NCBI GenBank assembly: GCA_022316685.1
Contig: JAKJHU010000038.1
Span: 3,520,384 to 3,584,383 of the forward strand
Direction: 5' to 3'
Source: Progne subis subis
Taxonomy: Eukaryota; Chordata; Aves; Passeriformes; Hirundinidae
Length of the DNA: 64,000 bases
Below the pieces are notes generated by a model. That model was not told the origin of the DNA and ran no database searches. It saw only the letters and a program-made list of their open reading frames with translations. The translations under genes and the position numbers were made by a program. Shown here piece after piece: positions 38,601-49,805 of the stretch. How positions within the stretch are numbered: the first letter of the stretch is position 1; every line of letters starts with the position of its first letter.

Positions 38601-41510
38601 GGAAAGAAAATGCTAGAAGCTATACAGCTAAGAAAATACCAGAAAACATATTATTTTTGTCAGCAGAAATATCTAAGGAAGAATAAAACAGGTCCCCGAA
38701 AACAAAAATAATTTTGGTCAGCAGGCGCCAACATGTAATTGCCACCAATGAAATGAATGTAGCTCTATGGCATAACAGTAAAATCATGACTTCATTCAGG
38801 CTTGGCATCAAGTAAAGCTAAAATTAGTAAAAATATGTTTAAGTGCATCTTTCTCCCTAGAGAATAAGGTCAACAAAACTATTTGTACTGGAAAATATAA
38901 ATTATTAATATCTACTGGAAGGCTGTGATGTTTTGAAATTACTATCTTCAAAAATAGCTTTATGGCTATCGTAATTCAAGCTTTCTATCTAGATCAAGGA
39001 CAATGCACAACCAAAATATAATGCTACAATCTGCATTTTTTATGCACACCCAAGACAGTCCTAAGTTGGCATTCGGGCCCACAAAAAAATTACACATGAA
39101 TAAAAGATGTAAAATTGCTAATTGTTTCTAGGATTTGCTTTTTGACTTTGCATACATGGTGTACAAATTCAACTCTGAAAAACAATACATTTATTTTTTA
39201 AAAAACTGTAGATTTTTAGAAATAATATTATTTCACAATTAACATTGATGAGGGAAATTCACCGAAAATCCTCCCATAACATATACAACAAATTACTGAG
39301 TGCAGGAAACACTGAATTCATACAACACAACTGTGAAGTTTTCTTCTGCCACTGACATATATGTAAGGAACTGACAATTCACCTTTTCTTCTAAGAAGAG
39401 CACAAGGTAAATATAAGGTACTCTGCTACCAGTAAAAAAATGAGTAGAATTTAATTTAAAGTTTACAAAAAAAAAACAACAACAAAAAAAATCCACCTGA
39501 GAAACCAACAGAACTTGATTATTTATGGATTTGTCTCTTCTGGATGGATTACCCAAGGAACAGTATGAGGGCTGCTTCAATGATGCTCTTCCCCAGGGTC
39601 ATGGTGTTTAAGTTTTCCTCTATGTGATTACTTTGATAATCAGGGTCTTAATCACAGTGCAAATTGTTTTTTACTGGTGTGAACTAGCAATCTCTCTTTC
39701 CCATCTCACCACCCATTTGCACAATACTTTAAGAAGATTGACTACTTCTGCTGGTACAAGCTCAGCTGATATGAGCTAACAGGTTAAAAAAACTAATTAG
39801 AAAATATGATAGACATATTGAACAATATGACAGGCACAGAGAAAGCATAACTGCATAAACCTAATTTCCTTAAGAAATGAGTCAAAAAGAACAGTGACAC
39901 TAATATTTTGAAGTCCCAGATTTAGTGACTATGGTATCACAGAATGAGATTTTTTTTTTAATGAAGGCAGACAAAATATGTGTAATCAGTAAAGTACAAC
40001 GTTTCTCTGTAAGCCAGTAGTCTTCTCTGTAATTTCAATAACTGCAAACCTCAAAAAGGATTTTAAAAGCACATATTCAATTACAGGCAAAATTTCCAAC
40101 AGTTATTTCGTATTTGTGGCCAGCGAAAATTACCCATAGGTCCTTACTCACCTGCACATGTGCATATGTGTTTAATTAACATAAAGTCACCCCAAGGAAA
40201 GGCCTATGCTGCTAACACAACACAACAGACCACAGTAAGACTGACCTAAAATTACATTCCCGTTTGTGTTAAAACTGAATGTTGACACTCTTCACTTTTT
40301 TTCATACTAAAGAAAATTGGGAGTTTAAACTTGTAGTAACTTGTATACTATAAACATGTCTAAGAATTCTTTTCAGTTCACTTTATAATTCAAAGCTGAA
40401 AACTTCACTAGGAAGCTGACAGAAGAGCTGCAGGTCTAATAATAAGCATGTACCCATCCAATTCCCAAGGCACTCTTGTCACTGAGACAGTGATGAATAG
40501 AAGCTGAGCAGCAAGCCCATTGCCATCTCATTGCCTGACTTGTAGGCACCTTATGACCATTCAGCACCACTTCAGCCAGGCGAGTCTGCTGAGACAAAAT
40601 TAATTACCTGCCCTACACTCTCTTGAAAAGCCCTGCTGTGCAGGTATGTGCCTTACACTTCCAATCTGAGCTGGTTTTTCTATTATTATTATTCGATATA
40701 TTCTGCTTTATTAAATCTCTGATCACCCTGTCTTTTCCAAATGAGCTAAAAAGGTTAACGGTGTGCAATTTCCACTTTTCCATTTTATTGTTGAAAGATG
40801 TTTGTTTAGAAGTAAGAGTGAGTGAGAAGGGCGTAATAGTAAACAACAGAGCAACTTAAATGAAAGCTACAAAGTTAAACCTCTGTCTACCCTGAAAGTG
40901 AATGCTTCAATAAGGACTCTGGTACCACAAGAGAGCAAAACAATGGCAACCCTGCAAGTCAATTCCCCTCTGAGTCGTGGGGCTTCCCTCTCCGCCCCTA
41001 AAATAAAATATTTAAAAGACAAAAATGTTTGCTTGAGAATAGCCTGCTCAGCTGTCACCGTTCATGTTTGAAGTAAGCAGCGCTAGCATTTATTGTCCAC
41101 ACTAAAACCAATTAACAAATACATTTTGTGGCTTTCAACGTTTTTTTGTTTACCCTATCACCCCTACACGAATGCCATTTACTAGAGATGGCTATCGCTT
41201 AGTAAGCGAAACTAAAAACATCTGCAATCCAGCTTCCTTTTTAACATATTCATGATACATTTAAGGCGGACTTTGTTCAACAGCGACAAAGAACAGATTT
41301 TAAATCACTGAGCAGTTCACCATCAAATTCACATACCTATTCAAAAACCCCAACCTCCTCCTGAAGCCACCACCATGCCAGCCTATTTCATCACCCCAGA
41401 AGGCTCAGCCAGGTGCTCCTCAGGTGGGACGCGCCACGGACACCGCACAGCCCTGACCCCGCTCACAGGCGGCCCGGGGCGATGTGTTTGAAATGGAAGC
41501 CTTCTCCCCG

Positions 41511-41728
41511 GGGCTGGGATCCCCGGCTCGGGCTGGGATCCCCGGCTCGGGCTGGGATCCCCGGCTCGGGCTGGGATCCCCGGCTCGGGCTGGGATCCCC
41601 GGCTCGGGCTGGGATCCCCGGCTCGGGCTGGGATCCCCGGCTCGGGCTGGGATCCCCGGCTCGGGCTGGGATCCCCGGCTCGGGCTGGGATCCCCGGCTC
41701 GGGCTGGGATCCCCGGCTCGGGCTGGGC
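41511..41728. repeat. Perfect 19-bp GC-rich minisatellite, 11 copies
   Basis: The unit gggctgggatccccggctc (19 bp) is repeated eleven times without a mismatch (41511-41719), followed by a 9-bp partial copy. Each unit carries two CpGs and an 8-bp palindrome (GGGATCCC). As 19 is not a multiple of 3 and no frame has a stop, several overlapping open frames on both strands cross the array and encode the same 19-residue repeat; these are artefacts. Surrounding DNA (41400-41850) is also GC-rich. Confidence 0.98.
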
Positions 41729-44436
41729 CCGCTCTGCCACCCTGGCCCCGCAGAGCCGCCGTAGCGGTGCGCCAGCGGCCGCAGGCACAGCGCGCCAGCC
41801 CCGGCGCCACAGCGCGGCCGCAGCTCGGGCTCAGCGCGCAGCCTTCATCCCCCCAGCAGCGCAGACCGAAAACATCTCTTACTCACAGGCATGCACAGAA
41901 ATGATTTGTCAGAATTGAATAAACAGATGTAATGAAGGGGCAGCGTGCTAATGAGAGCTACAAATACCACAGAGGCTTATTTACTCCGCAGCCTTCCACT
42001 ACATAATGGTATCGCTGCTTGCGTTTCCTCATGAAATCCAACAGCTACGGGAGATGAAGCTACGATCGGTAAATGATGTTGCAGTTCTCGCCCGTATCCC
42101 CCAGAACGACTGATGAGGGTCAGGCTCCATACTATGCAGCCCACATTTCCTACTTCACATTAGACAATGAAATAAGTATGCAAATCCCTACTGCTTATGA
42201 AAGAGCAGGATACAAACCAGCCCCCAAATCAATCAGGAGTTCAAGTTATATATTCTATGAAATTATTTATGAAGTACTAAACAAAAGCCATGTATCTTTT
42301 CATCCAAAAGCCTGAATGCAAATTGTCCAATGCATATGGATGCTAGTTTTCAAGAAATAGCCCTGCTTATATTTTTGCACTTAAGCATAGAAAAACCTTT
42401 AAAAACTCAAGCAGCTCCCCTTTCTTTTATCCTTAATTTCTCAGTATGTAATTTTCCATCAAACTGTTATAGCAATAAAAGCTTTTACTCCTTTTCCCAT
42501 TTTCCCTGTTTCTTTGTTGAAAAATTATATGACGTGATGGAAAACTGAAGCCAAAGTGCTAAAAATGCACCTCTTTTGTAGGGTGGGGAATAAGACTAGA
42601 GATAGGGGAACTGCAGGAAAGAATTATATCCAAACGTGAGGGAAGAAAAAGGCCACAATTTTCCAGTTTGGTTTTTCTTTTTCTGGTATCAATTACTCAC
42701 ATCTCCCATACATCACAAGTTTCACTACAATACCATATCCATATCTATGGAGAGATGGCAAAATTAAAGACGTGCTATTTATCTCAGTGCTGTTTTAACC
42801 TAATAAATATTTTTGGCTTCTGTATATTTGTAGATGAGTTGTAGCTGTCTATTATCTACACCTAATCCCTTTTCCAGGGTCAAAAAAGGCTACAAAAGAG
42901 CAATGAAGCAACAGTGATCAAAACTCACTGGTAGGACTTCAAATGGTATCAGCATTTTAAAAATGTGATGGTGTTTGGGGATATTTTATTGAGAAAGGAC
43001 ACATCTATAATCCAGTTTTTCTCAGCATCACATCTGGCTCAGAGCAAGAGCAAAAAGACATACTGACAGATTGCATGTAAATTTATCTTTAAGACATCTT
43101 TACCAACACTGCAATATATTATAGCTGCCTTGCTTCAGCATAACTCTCCACCTGCTTGTTCAAAGGGAAAACAACTCTAAACTTCAAGGTTTACTTACTA
43201 GAAGTACATTTTAAGAACAAGTAAAAAGTTTTAGATGAGACAATCAGCTGTTGCTATCTCAAGGAAAATATTTAAGCTTTGGAAGTAGTTTCTGAACATT
43301 TGCCACTGTGTACTCTAAACCATGGCTTACATGTCTTCAAATTATATTGAACTTAAACTCAATTTAGTGAACTACTGCATCTGTCCAAAGCAAGATATTT
43401 TACACTAAATGCAAATTCCTCTTTCTGATAAATAAAGGAGACCAAAAAACTAACATATATAGTAAACACTGTGTCCTCAAACCAAACATTGCAGATCCAG
43501 AAGTATAAGAAGACATTATAATTAACACAAAACTTCAGTAACGTGAGAAATCAAAATCCCGTCTCTGTCTCCAAAATGCCGGATACATACATACAGATTT
43601 GGTTCTATTTATGATTCCTAAAGAGACTCAACAGCCACCATTCTGTTTACGTAAACGATGATTTCAACAGAGTTTAGATGGGGTAAAGAGAAGTGTACCT
43701 CAAAATCACCTTAACTTGGTAGCAACACAGCTCACCTTTCTGCTTCAGGAATTTTTCCTTTAAGCTTTCTTAAAAAACTTGATACTGCAAGTGTTTTAGA
43801 ATAGGAAGAGCCTGCTCCACAGGAAAAATATTTGTTCTTTTTGTTTCCTTCCTATAGAAACAGACAAGACAGGTGTATTTCAAAGTTGTGATTCCATTGT
43901 AACAGTGGGAACGCTGTTCTGTAGAGATGCTCCTATTATTATTATTTTACTGCACGCTGTTAATTTTATCTCTGTATGCATTTACTCTAACTACCTAACT
44001 GCCTCATAAATTTAAATTTAAAATCCACTGTACTCATTTTAGACAAATATAGTAATTATATGATAATTGCATGACTCTATACTGCTGTATTTTCTCCTTT
44101 TAAATTAGCATAGAGCGACATGTTCAGTGTTATCTCATCCAATCTTACGGTACGTACTGCAAGTGTTGCTGCGATATTACCGGGGGCCCCTGTTAAATAA
44201 ACAGCTGCACGTAAGTACGGTGAAAAAGTAGTTTTACGTCTCCTCTCTGACCTATTGTCTAAAACATGAACAGGCCTGCGTCCTGAGACGCCACACTGTA
44301 TCAGGATTGTAATATAAAATTACCTTGTACAGGAGAACCGCTTTAAAGCAGGGACTGCAAAGCACCTTCGCTTACGTGTCAGCAATATTTGCAACTGGAA
44401 AATGAGGCCAAATAATAAAATAATGCCAAAGCACAT

Positions 44437-45000
44437 TTCCGACTGCGAAAGCGCGCGGGCTGCGCGGCCCCGGCCACAGCGGAGGCAGCCGCGGCCTCGC
44501 CCGGGTCCCGTGTCCGGGCCGCACTCTCGCGGAGGGGCAGGAGCGGCCGCCGGGCTCCGCGGGGCGGGCCCTCCGCTCCGCGGGGGGCACCGCCCGGCCC
44601 GGCCCGGCCCGCACCGCGCCCGCCCCGCCGTACCTGCCCGCGCCCCTCCGCGCGGCGCGCCGCCCCGCCCCTGCATTTGCATGGCCCGGCCCCGCCCCGC
44701 CGCGGGGCATGCCGGGCACGCCGGAGCCGGGCGGCAGCGCCCGCGCCCCCCGCCCCGAATCGGGCGAGCGCTGCCCGCCCGCCGCGGCGGTTTCCCGGGA
44801 GACCCGCTCCCCCCGCCCCCGGCTCTGCAGCCGGAGCCCGAGCTTCCTTTCCCCTTCTCCCTTTCTTTAATTACAGAGGGCAGGCTGCGCTGTGCGCGCA
44901 GCTCCGCACAAAGCGAACCTGCACGGACGGACCGCGAGCGCATCGCTCCAGCCCCGGCTGCGCAGCGCCGGGCCCTGCGCCTCCCGCACGGCCGCAGCCA
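44437..45000 (-). promoter_or_regulatory. CpG island, probable CSRNP3 promoter and first exon
   Basis: About 560 bp of very GC- and CpG-rich DNA stands out sharply in an AT-rich window. It contains GC boxes (for example runs of ccgccccgcc), an octamer motif ATTTGCAT at 44675-44682 and a CACTCT/AGAGTG hexamer at 44522-44527. It is the only CpG island upstream of the CSRNP3 coding exons on the same strand, so it is the likely promoter (inference). Two minus-strand splice donors could end exon 1: CAG|GTACGG (exon end 44634) and AAG|GTAATT (exon end about 44324). CpG-island promoters often fire both ways, so a plus-strand transcript is possible. Long open frames here on both strands reflect base composition. 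Confidence 0.75.
44675..44682. promoter_or_regulatory. Octamer (POU-factor) motif in the CpG island
   Basis: ATTTGCAT on the plus strand (ATGCAAAT on the minus strand) is an exact match to the consensus bound by OCT/POU proteins. It is an AT-rich island inside extremely GC-rich sequence, which makes a chance occurrence less likely here than elsewhere. It sits about 40 bp upstream, on the minus strand, of the candidate exon 1 donor at 44634. Confidence 0.5.
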
Positions 45001-45200
45001 CAGAGCAAACGTGCCATTTATAAAGCACATTTCTCCCTCGAAATCCTAAGTACACATGAAAAAACATACCGTCATCTACACATTTCGAGTTTTGTTTCTT
45101 TATTTCCCCAATCGCTTTTCAAGGGCTCCATCTTCCTGCTGAAATACTCCCCCAAAAGCAGCATATCTAATTTACGATCTTCAGTACTCAGAAAAGAAAG

Positions 45201-45220
45201 AAAAAAAAAAAAAAAAAAAA
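45201..45220 (+). repeat. Poly(A) run
   Basis: Twenty consecutive A follow a short A-rich lead, about 200 bp from the CpG island. No retrocopy or LINE is seen next to it. Confidence 0.8.
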
Positions 45221-46417
45221 TCCCCAAACCCAATATTATAAAGAGATTTAAGGATTAAAACTTTTACATGGTTAATTTCTACATGATGTGAAACCACCGA
45301 GAATTTGCATGTCTGTCCCTCCGTAAGACGAGCACAGGCCACAGAAATCTTTCAGAGCAGTTTTCAAAAAATAAAAAAATTATGCATCATTCACTAAGAA
45401 CTACTATGGGAAATAATTACTTGCTCGAAAAATAATAACATATTTTGCATTAATATTAGAATGAGAGGCATGCAGAGAGTTATAATGTATCACTCCCATG
45501 TGTATACAATTGCATTAAAAATAATATAAAACACCACTTCCAAAAATTTCCAAGAATGTGGAGGAAAAAAACCCGCGTAAGTGCACAGTTAGATTTTCTC
45601 TAATGTTACATTGTTTTTAACCAAACACAAACACTACAGATCTCCTACTGAGAAAGAATTAGTCTTGAATACATAGCAGAGTAATAGATTGTTGTTACTA
45701 AATATTTTATGATATTGGTAAATGATCCATCTAGCATAAATTTAATTTTACTTGCTATCCCATTTTTCATGCACAATTGAAGTTTGAATTGCATAGGAAT
45801 AATGGTAAAAAACATTTTTACAATGAATTTGATCACAGAACTTACACAATTTATTCAGCTTGGTATCACACTGATGTGCATCCTTTCCAATCCCACCTTA
45901 CAAAATGAAAGAAACCTGGCTTTATTAACAATAAAGAAATAGCAAAAAACCCCATTTATATTTAAAACACTGAAGTGTGTGAAGAATCTATAAAACAACT
46001 GACCTGTTCAAATTGTTGTTTTTCCAATCCATGAACTGTTTTTATTAATTAGGACCCAAACCAGATTGATCGTCATTTTATAACGTTTGACATATTCACT
46101 GTCTTCCCACTTCCAGCAGAATCTTCTTAAATTTCCCAGCACTGTGTTTTATTGCTGGTACCATATGCTTTATTGTTCAGGCACAAGAGCTTCACTCTGC
46201 ACAAAGACTCATTACCTACTGCTTGCTGAGCAGCTTCGGGCTCACTGAGGCTGCCTGTCTGATCACATGGGAGTTTTGTCTGAGAAAGCCAGGCATGCCA
46301 CTGATTTCACCAGCTACGGATATTTTTATCAGCTGAGGTCTACTATGAGGAAGGAATAACAAATTCTAAAGCTTCTTTAGTTCATTAAGGCAGCAGTTGT
46401 TATGGAAATCCCCTCAA

Positions 46418-46438
46418 TTTTTTTTTTTTTTTTTTTTT
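46418..46438 (+). repeat. Poly(T) run
   Basis: Twenty-one consecutive T are followed by AT-rich sequence. Confidence 0.8.
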
Positions 46439-47504
46439 AAATTATTATCATCATTCCCACTGCAACACTGGTCCAAGAAGAAATTAAAGAGATTCGTTGA
46501 AAGTAATTTTTTCTTGCGGGGAGTGACACAAGCCACGCATTGTCTGCATCGCTCTGCACACAGTACACACTGAAATTAATATTCCAAAGAGGTAATATTT
46601 TGCCAACACTTAATCTGCCAGTGTTTATCCTTTATGTGGAAGATAAGCTTCCAGATAAAAAATTGTACCTAAAAAATAGCCCCTTAATTTAAATTTGTCT
46701 CATCAGTCAAGGGCATTATCCTGTAATCTTTGGTCGTAAAATGAGTTTTGCTGGCTTCAGTGAGGCTACTCAGGTGAAGAAGAATTGGCCCTTTGAGCAA
46801 GGATTACTCTCAAATCCAAATGACAAATTATGTAATACAATGAAGTCTAATCTCTTCTTGGTAATGGTGATGCTCTGGGGTTTGTTTTCATGTGTGCGTG
46901 CATGCACATGTTTGGTTGGTTGGCTTCAGTTTTCTTGTTTATTTTAAACAAAAAATGATAAATTTAATTAACATTTTATAATGGTTAAAAACTTAATATT
47001 TACCTGAGTATTTCATATTAGAATAAGTGAATATCTAAATTCAAATTACAAAAGCCCTCACAGAAAATGGTAAATATATTTTTTTTCCACTGATCCATTG
47101 TCAGTATCAGGGTTCCATGCTAGAATATTAGGAGATAGCGTAATTCCTACTGCAGAGTGAATTCCCTGAATATTCTAATTTAAAGCTAGCTTTCTACAAA
47201 CAGCTAGTGATGATAAATGAACATCTCTCCTCCACCCTGAAAACTCATACCGAACATGCAATTATCCATAATATTAACATTGCAAAGATGCAGCTATTCT
47301 ACAAAACAGTCAATTATCTCTAGAATAATTCAGAGCTTTTTGATAACATGAGATAGGAAGAGAAACTGTTTTCTCATTAACATTCCACAAATGAAATACC
47401 TCCTTATTCTATTTAAGATCTCTCTCATTAGAATAAATGACAGCTTGTAGCTCATGGTTGGCATTATTCTAGTCCTAGCAAAGTCAGTGGAAGTCTTGCT
47501 GCCG

Positions 47505-47597
47505 ATTTGCATGGGAGAAGGGACAAGCATGACTAACAGATTCATTTGCCTTACCTGTGTCGTCATGCAAATCAATGACAAAACTCATTTCTTTGTT
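47505..47597. promoter_or_regulatory. Candidate POU/SOX enhancer: two inverted octamers and a SOX-like site
   Basis: ATTTGCAT at 47505-47512 and ATGCAAAT at 47565-47572 are exact octamer motifs in opposite orientation, 60 bp apart. CTTTGTT at 47591-47597 matches the SOX core. The segment is not a recognisable repeat and lies about 2.5-3 kb upstream of the CpG island. Such pairing is common in neural and pluripotency enhancers (established); activity here is inference. Confidence 0.35.
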
Positions 47598-49566
47598 GTT
47601 CTTGGCATTGCTCAGTTTGTATTAATAAGGTTCTGTAACAGTTGATATGCAGTCTCTATGATTACACTGAATTATACAAGATGGTTAGTAAAGGATTCAG
47701 AATTACCCACAACTAAATCCAGTAATGAGTTATCTTCTACGCTCTCACATTCATTTCAGTTTTTAAAAAATGCCATTATCAAGAATGAGTGTATTTTGAA
47801 GTGCCACCATTTTCATCCACCCGAAGACACGGACTGAGCAGATGTTTCGTGGCTGAGAACCTTCCATGTCTCTTAGGCAGGAAACACTACTGTGTGTACA
47901 TTAATGAGTAGAAATGAAAGCAGACTAGAAGAATTGCTAACGAACAGCTGGTTTAGCTACAGCTATGCATATTTTTTTCCCCTGGCGATACCACTGATGA
48001 TGTCACAATGCTCATGTAGGAAGACATAAACAAAAGGCAGGCATTTTTGCTGCAGTAGCACTAGGGGAAAAAAGAAACCCCAAATGTTTGACAGATGGAA
48101 AGAACAAAAACTGGTCAGGAAAACAGTACTATTGTCACATTTTTCTGTGTGTTGTTATATACACTATGGAACAGTCCTCAAATCCTGAAAGGTGGTTAGA
48201 GAAAAACATGTTCAAGGACATGATACAGTTAAACCAGTTAGCAGCAAAGAGTTGTTTCTGCAGGAGACAATAGCAGCAAGCAGTCTCCATGCTGAGAGGC
48301 ACCCTAGGTTAATCACTTCTTCAAGGCTGGTGGAGGGAGGGAGGGAAGCTTCAATCCTCCATAGTGGAATTTTGAATTTCCTAAATATAACTTGACATTT
48401 TTAGGTAGCTAAATTATATTCAATCCCATCCTCTCATCTCACAGGGTTACTAAACAGAAGGAAGTCTTTGTCAGAGCCACACTGCTGAATTTTTACCCAA
48501 ACATACTATTGAGGAAGGGCATTTTTGACACCACAAAAGGGATTATAGATCACCCAAGAGATTCACAGGAGCCATAACCTAGGCTTCTCCTGTAACTCCA
48601 CAAGGTTCAAATGAGACAATACTTCTGGATACCCCTCCTGTAGCAACCAGGATTTCCTCGAGAGAGTCCAAATTCACGTCTCCTTGAAACAACAGTGGAA
48701 GAACACAAATGCTTAGCAGTCTCTCCCACCCATGGGAGTTAGGGTAAGAAACGGGTCTCTTTTCTCAAATAAAAGGCTCTTTGTGAATCCAAATGGAAAC
48801 AGAATCAAGAACCTGCTGACCATCAGTAAATAAGGGTAAACTGTCAGATCCCACAATCTACTTTGTAAGAAAAACAATTTATAGGAACATTCTTATACTT
48901 TCCTATTTCACAGAAGCTACAGCAAAAGTGAACTGGCTAAGGAAATTTGGGCTCTGAGTAATCATTAATAAGTAATAATTTTATAAAACCTGGTTTATTC
49001 TACTCTATATGCATTTAGACTTGAGTACTTTTATAAAGGCTATATGCACTGAAATTCATATTTTGGACAGAATTTAAAAACAAACAAAAAAGCCACAAAC
49101 AAAAACTGAAAGACCCACAACAACCCAAAGACACACAACAACCCCAAACCAGCCACGAACCAGATTAAGCCCATGATTTGAACTTCATTTCCACCTAATA
49201 CAATTACATTGTTTTATTGAGTATCGAACTTAATCTGCTGCTCAGTATCCTGATTCATAGTTGGATGAACCACATAAGAATCAAAACAGTTACGAGAAGA
49301 GCACTGTTCAATTTCATGAAACAAAAAAGGGACAACTTGCACTCAGTATCTTCTTATTGTAAAGGTTGGAATCCTGTACCTTGCAATAAAGTGCATGATG
49401 TCTGGTTTCTTCAGGTACACCAGAAATGTAATAACTTCCACACCAGTTAAGTAAACAGAGGGTTTTGCTAAAACTTTTGCAGTACTGCTAGTGACAAAAA
49501 AGATTTGAAGTCCAGGATTTATAAAATGTATTCAGCAGACCACGTATGCTTTACTCCAGCTCTTAC

Positions 49567-49802
49567 AAACAGCATGGTTCATATGCCATGGTTTGCAATT
49601 TACGAGCTACAGCAGCAGCAGCTCTAAACGCCTCAGCACTTGCTTTCAGGCTTGGAAATAGATGATTTGTGGTTGCTTCTTTGGTAAAATCTATAAACCT
49701 TGCCCATGCAAACTCCTCTAAATTGAATTCGGGATGAGGCATAGCTGAAAACTTCCCATGGAACTTCGTCATTACAGAAGTTCTACAGTTAAAAATGCTC
49801 AC
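49567..49802 (-). other. Exon-like open frame of unknown identity
   Basis: Read on the minus strand, a good acceptor (ccattttctcttag) is followed immediately by an open frame of 78 codons plus 2 nt (236 nt). The frame runs to TTT|GTAAGA, a good splice donor; the intron-side TAG and TAA are in frame on both sides. The translation (for example MPHPEFNLEEFAWARFIDF and LKASAEAFRAAAAVARKL) looks like globular, helix-rich protein, unlike the surrounding AT-rich random frames. I do not recognise the family, and it is not CSRNP3. Direct splicing of this exon to the CSRNP3 leader exon would meet a stop within three codons. It could be an exon of an unannotated gene, a relic exon or chance. Confidence 0.35.
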
Positions 49803-49805
49803 CTA

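Larger units (their letters stand above)
29982..44633 (-). other. Proposed 5' UTR intron of CSRNP3
   Basis: This stretch lies between the CpG island and the acceptor at 29982-29983. It holds no recognisable coding exon. It contains a CR1 fragment (30618-31432), a solo LTR (31585-32638) and the 19-bp minisatellite (41511-41728). The rest (32640-41500 and 41730-44430) looks like AT-rich unique DNA with short A-rich tracts, e.g. near 39468-39490, and a G-rich patch at about 34453-34480. That it is one intron depends on which first exon is used. Confidence 0.55.
45021..49566. other. Upstream intergenic DNA next to the CpG island
   Basis: This AT-rich DNA has no recognisable gene. Notable items are a 20-A run (45201-45220), a 21-T run (46418-46438), the octamer/SOX cluster at 47505-47597 and an A/C-rich low-complexity patch at about 49075-49160. 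Confidence 0.55.

Noticed and set aside
39920..39962. CR1-like ggtatcacagaatgaga near a T run
   Set aside because: The match is too short and nothing beyond it resembles CR1.
41413..41918. Overlapping frames encoding a 19-residue GLGSPARAGIPGSGWDPRL-type repeat
   Set aside because: They are readings of the 19-bp minisatellite in different frames and on both strands, an automatic result of a unit length not divisible by three.
44320..45049. Long open frames (115-236 codons) on both strands in the CpG island
   Set aside because: Stops are rare in GC-rich DNA. The products are Arg/Ala/Pro/Gly-rich, overlap one another on both strands and show no domain.
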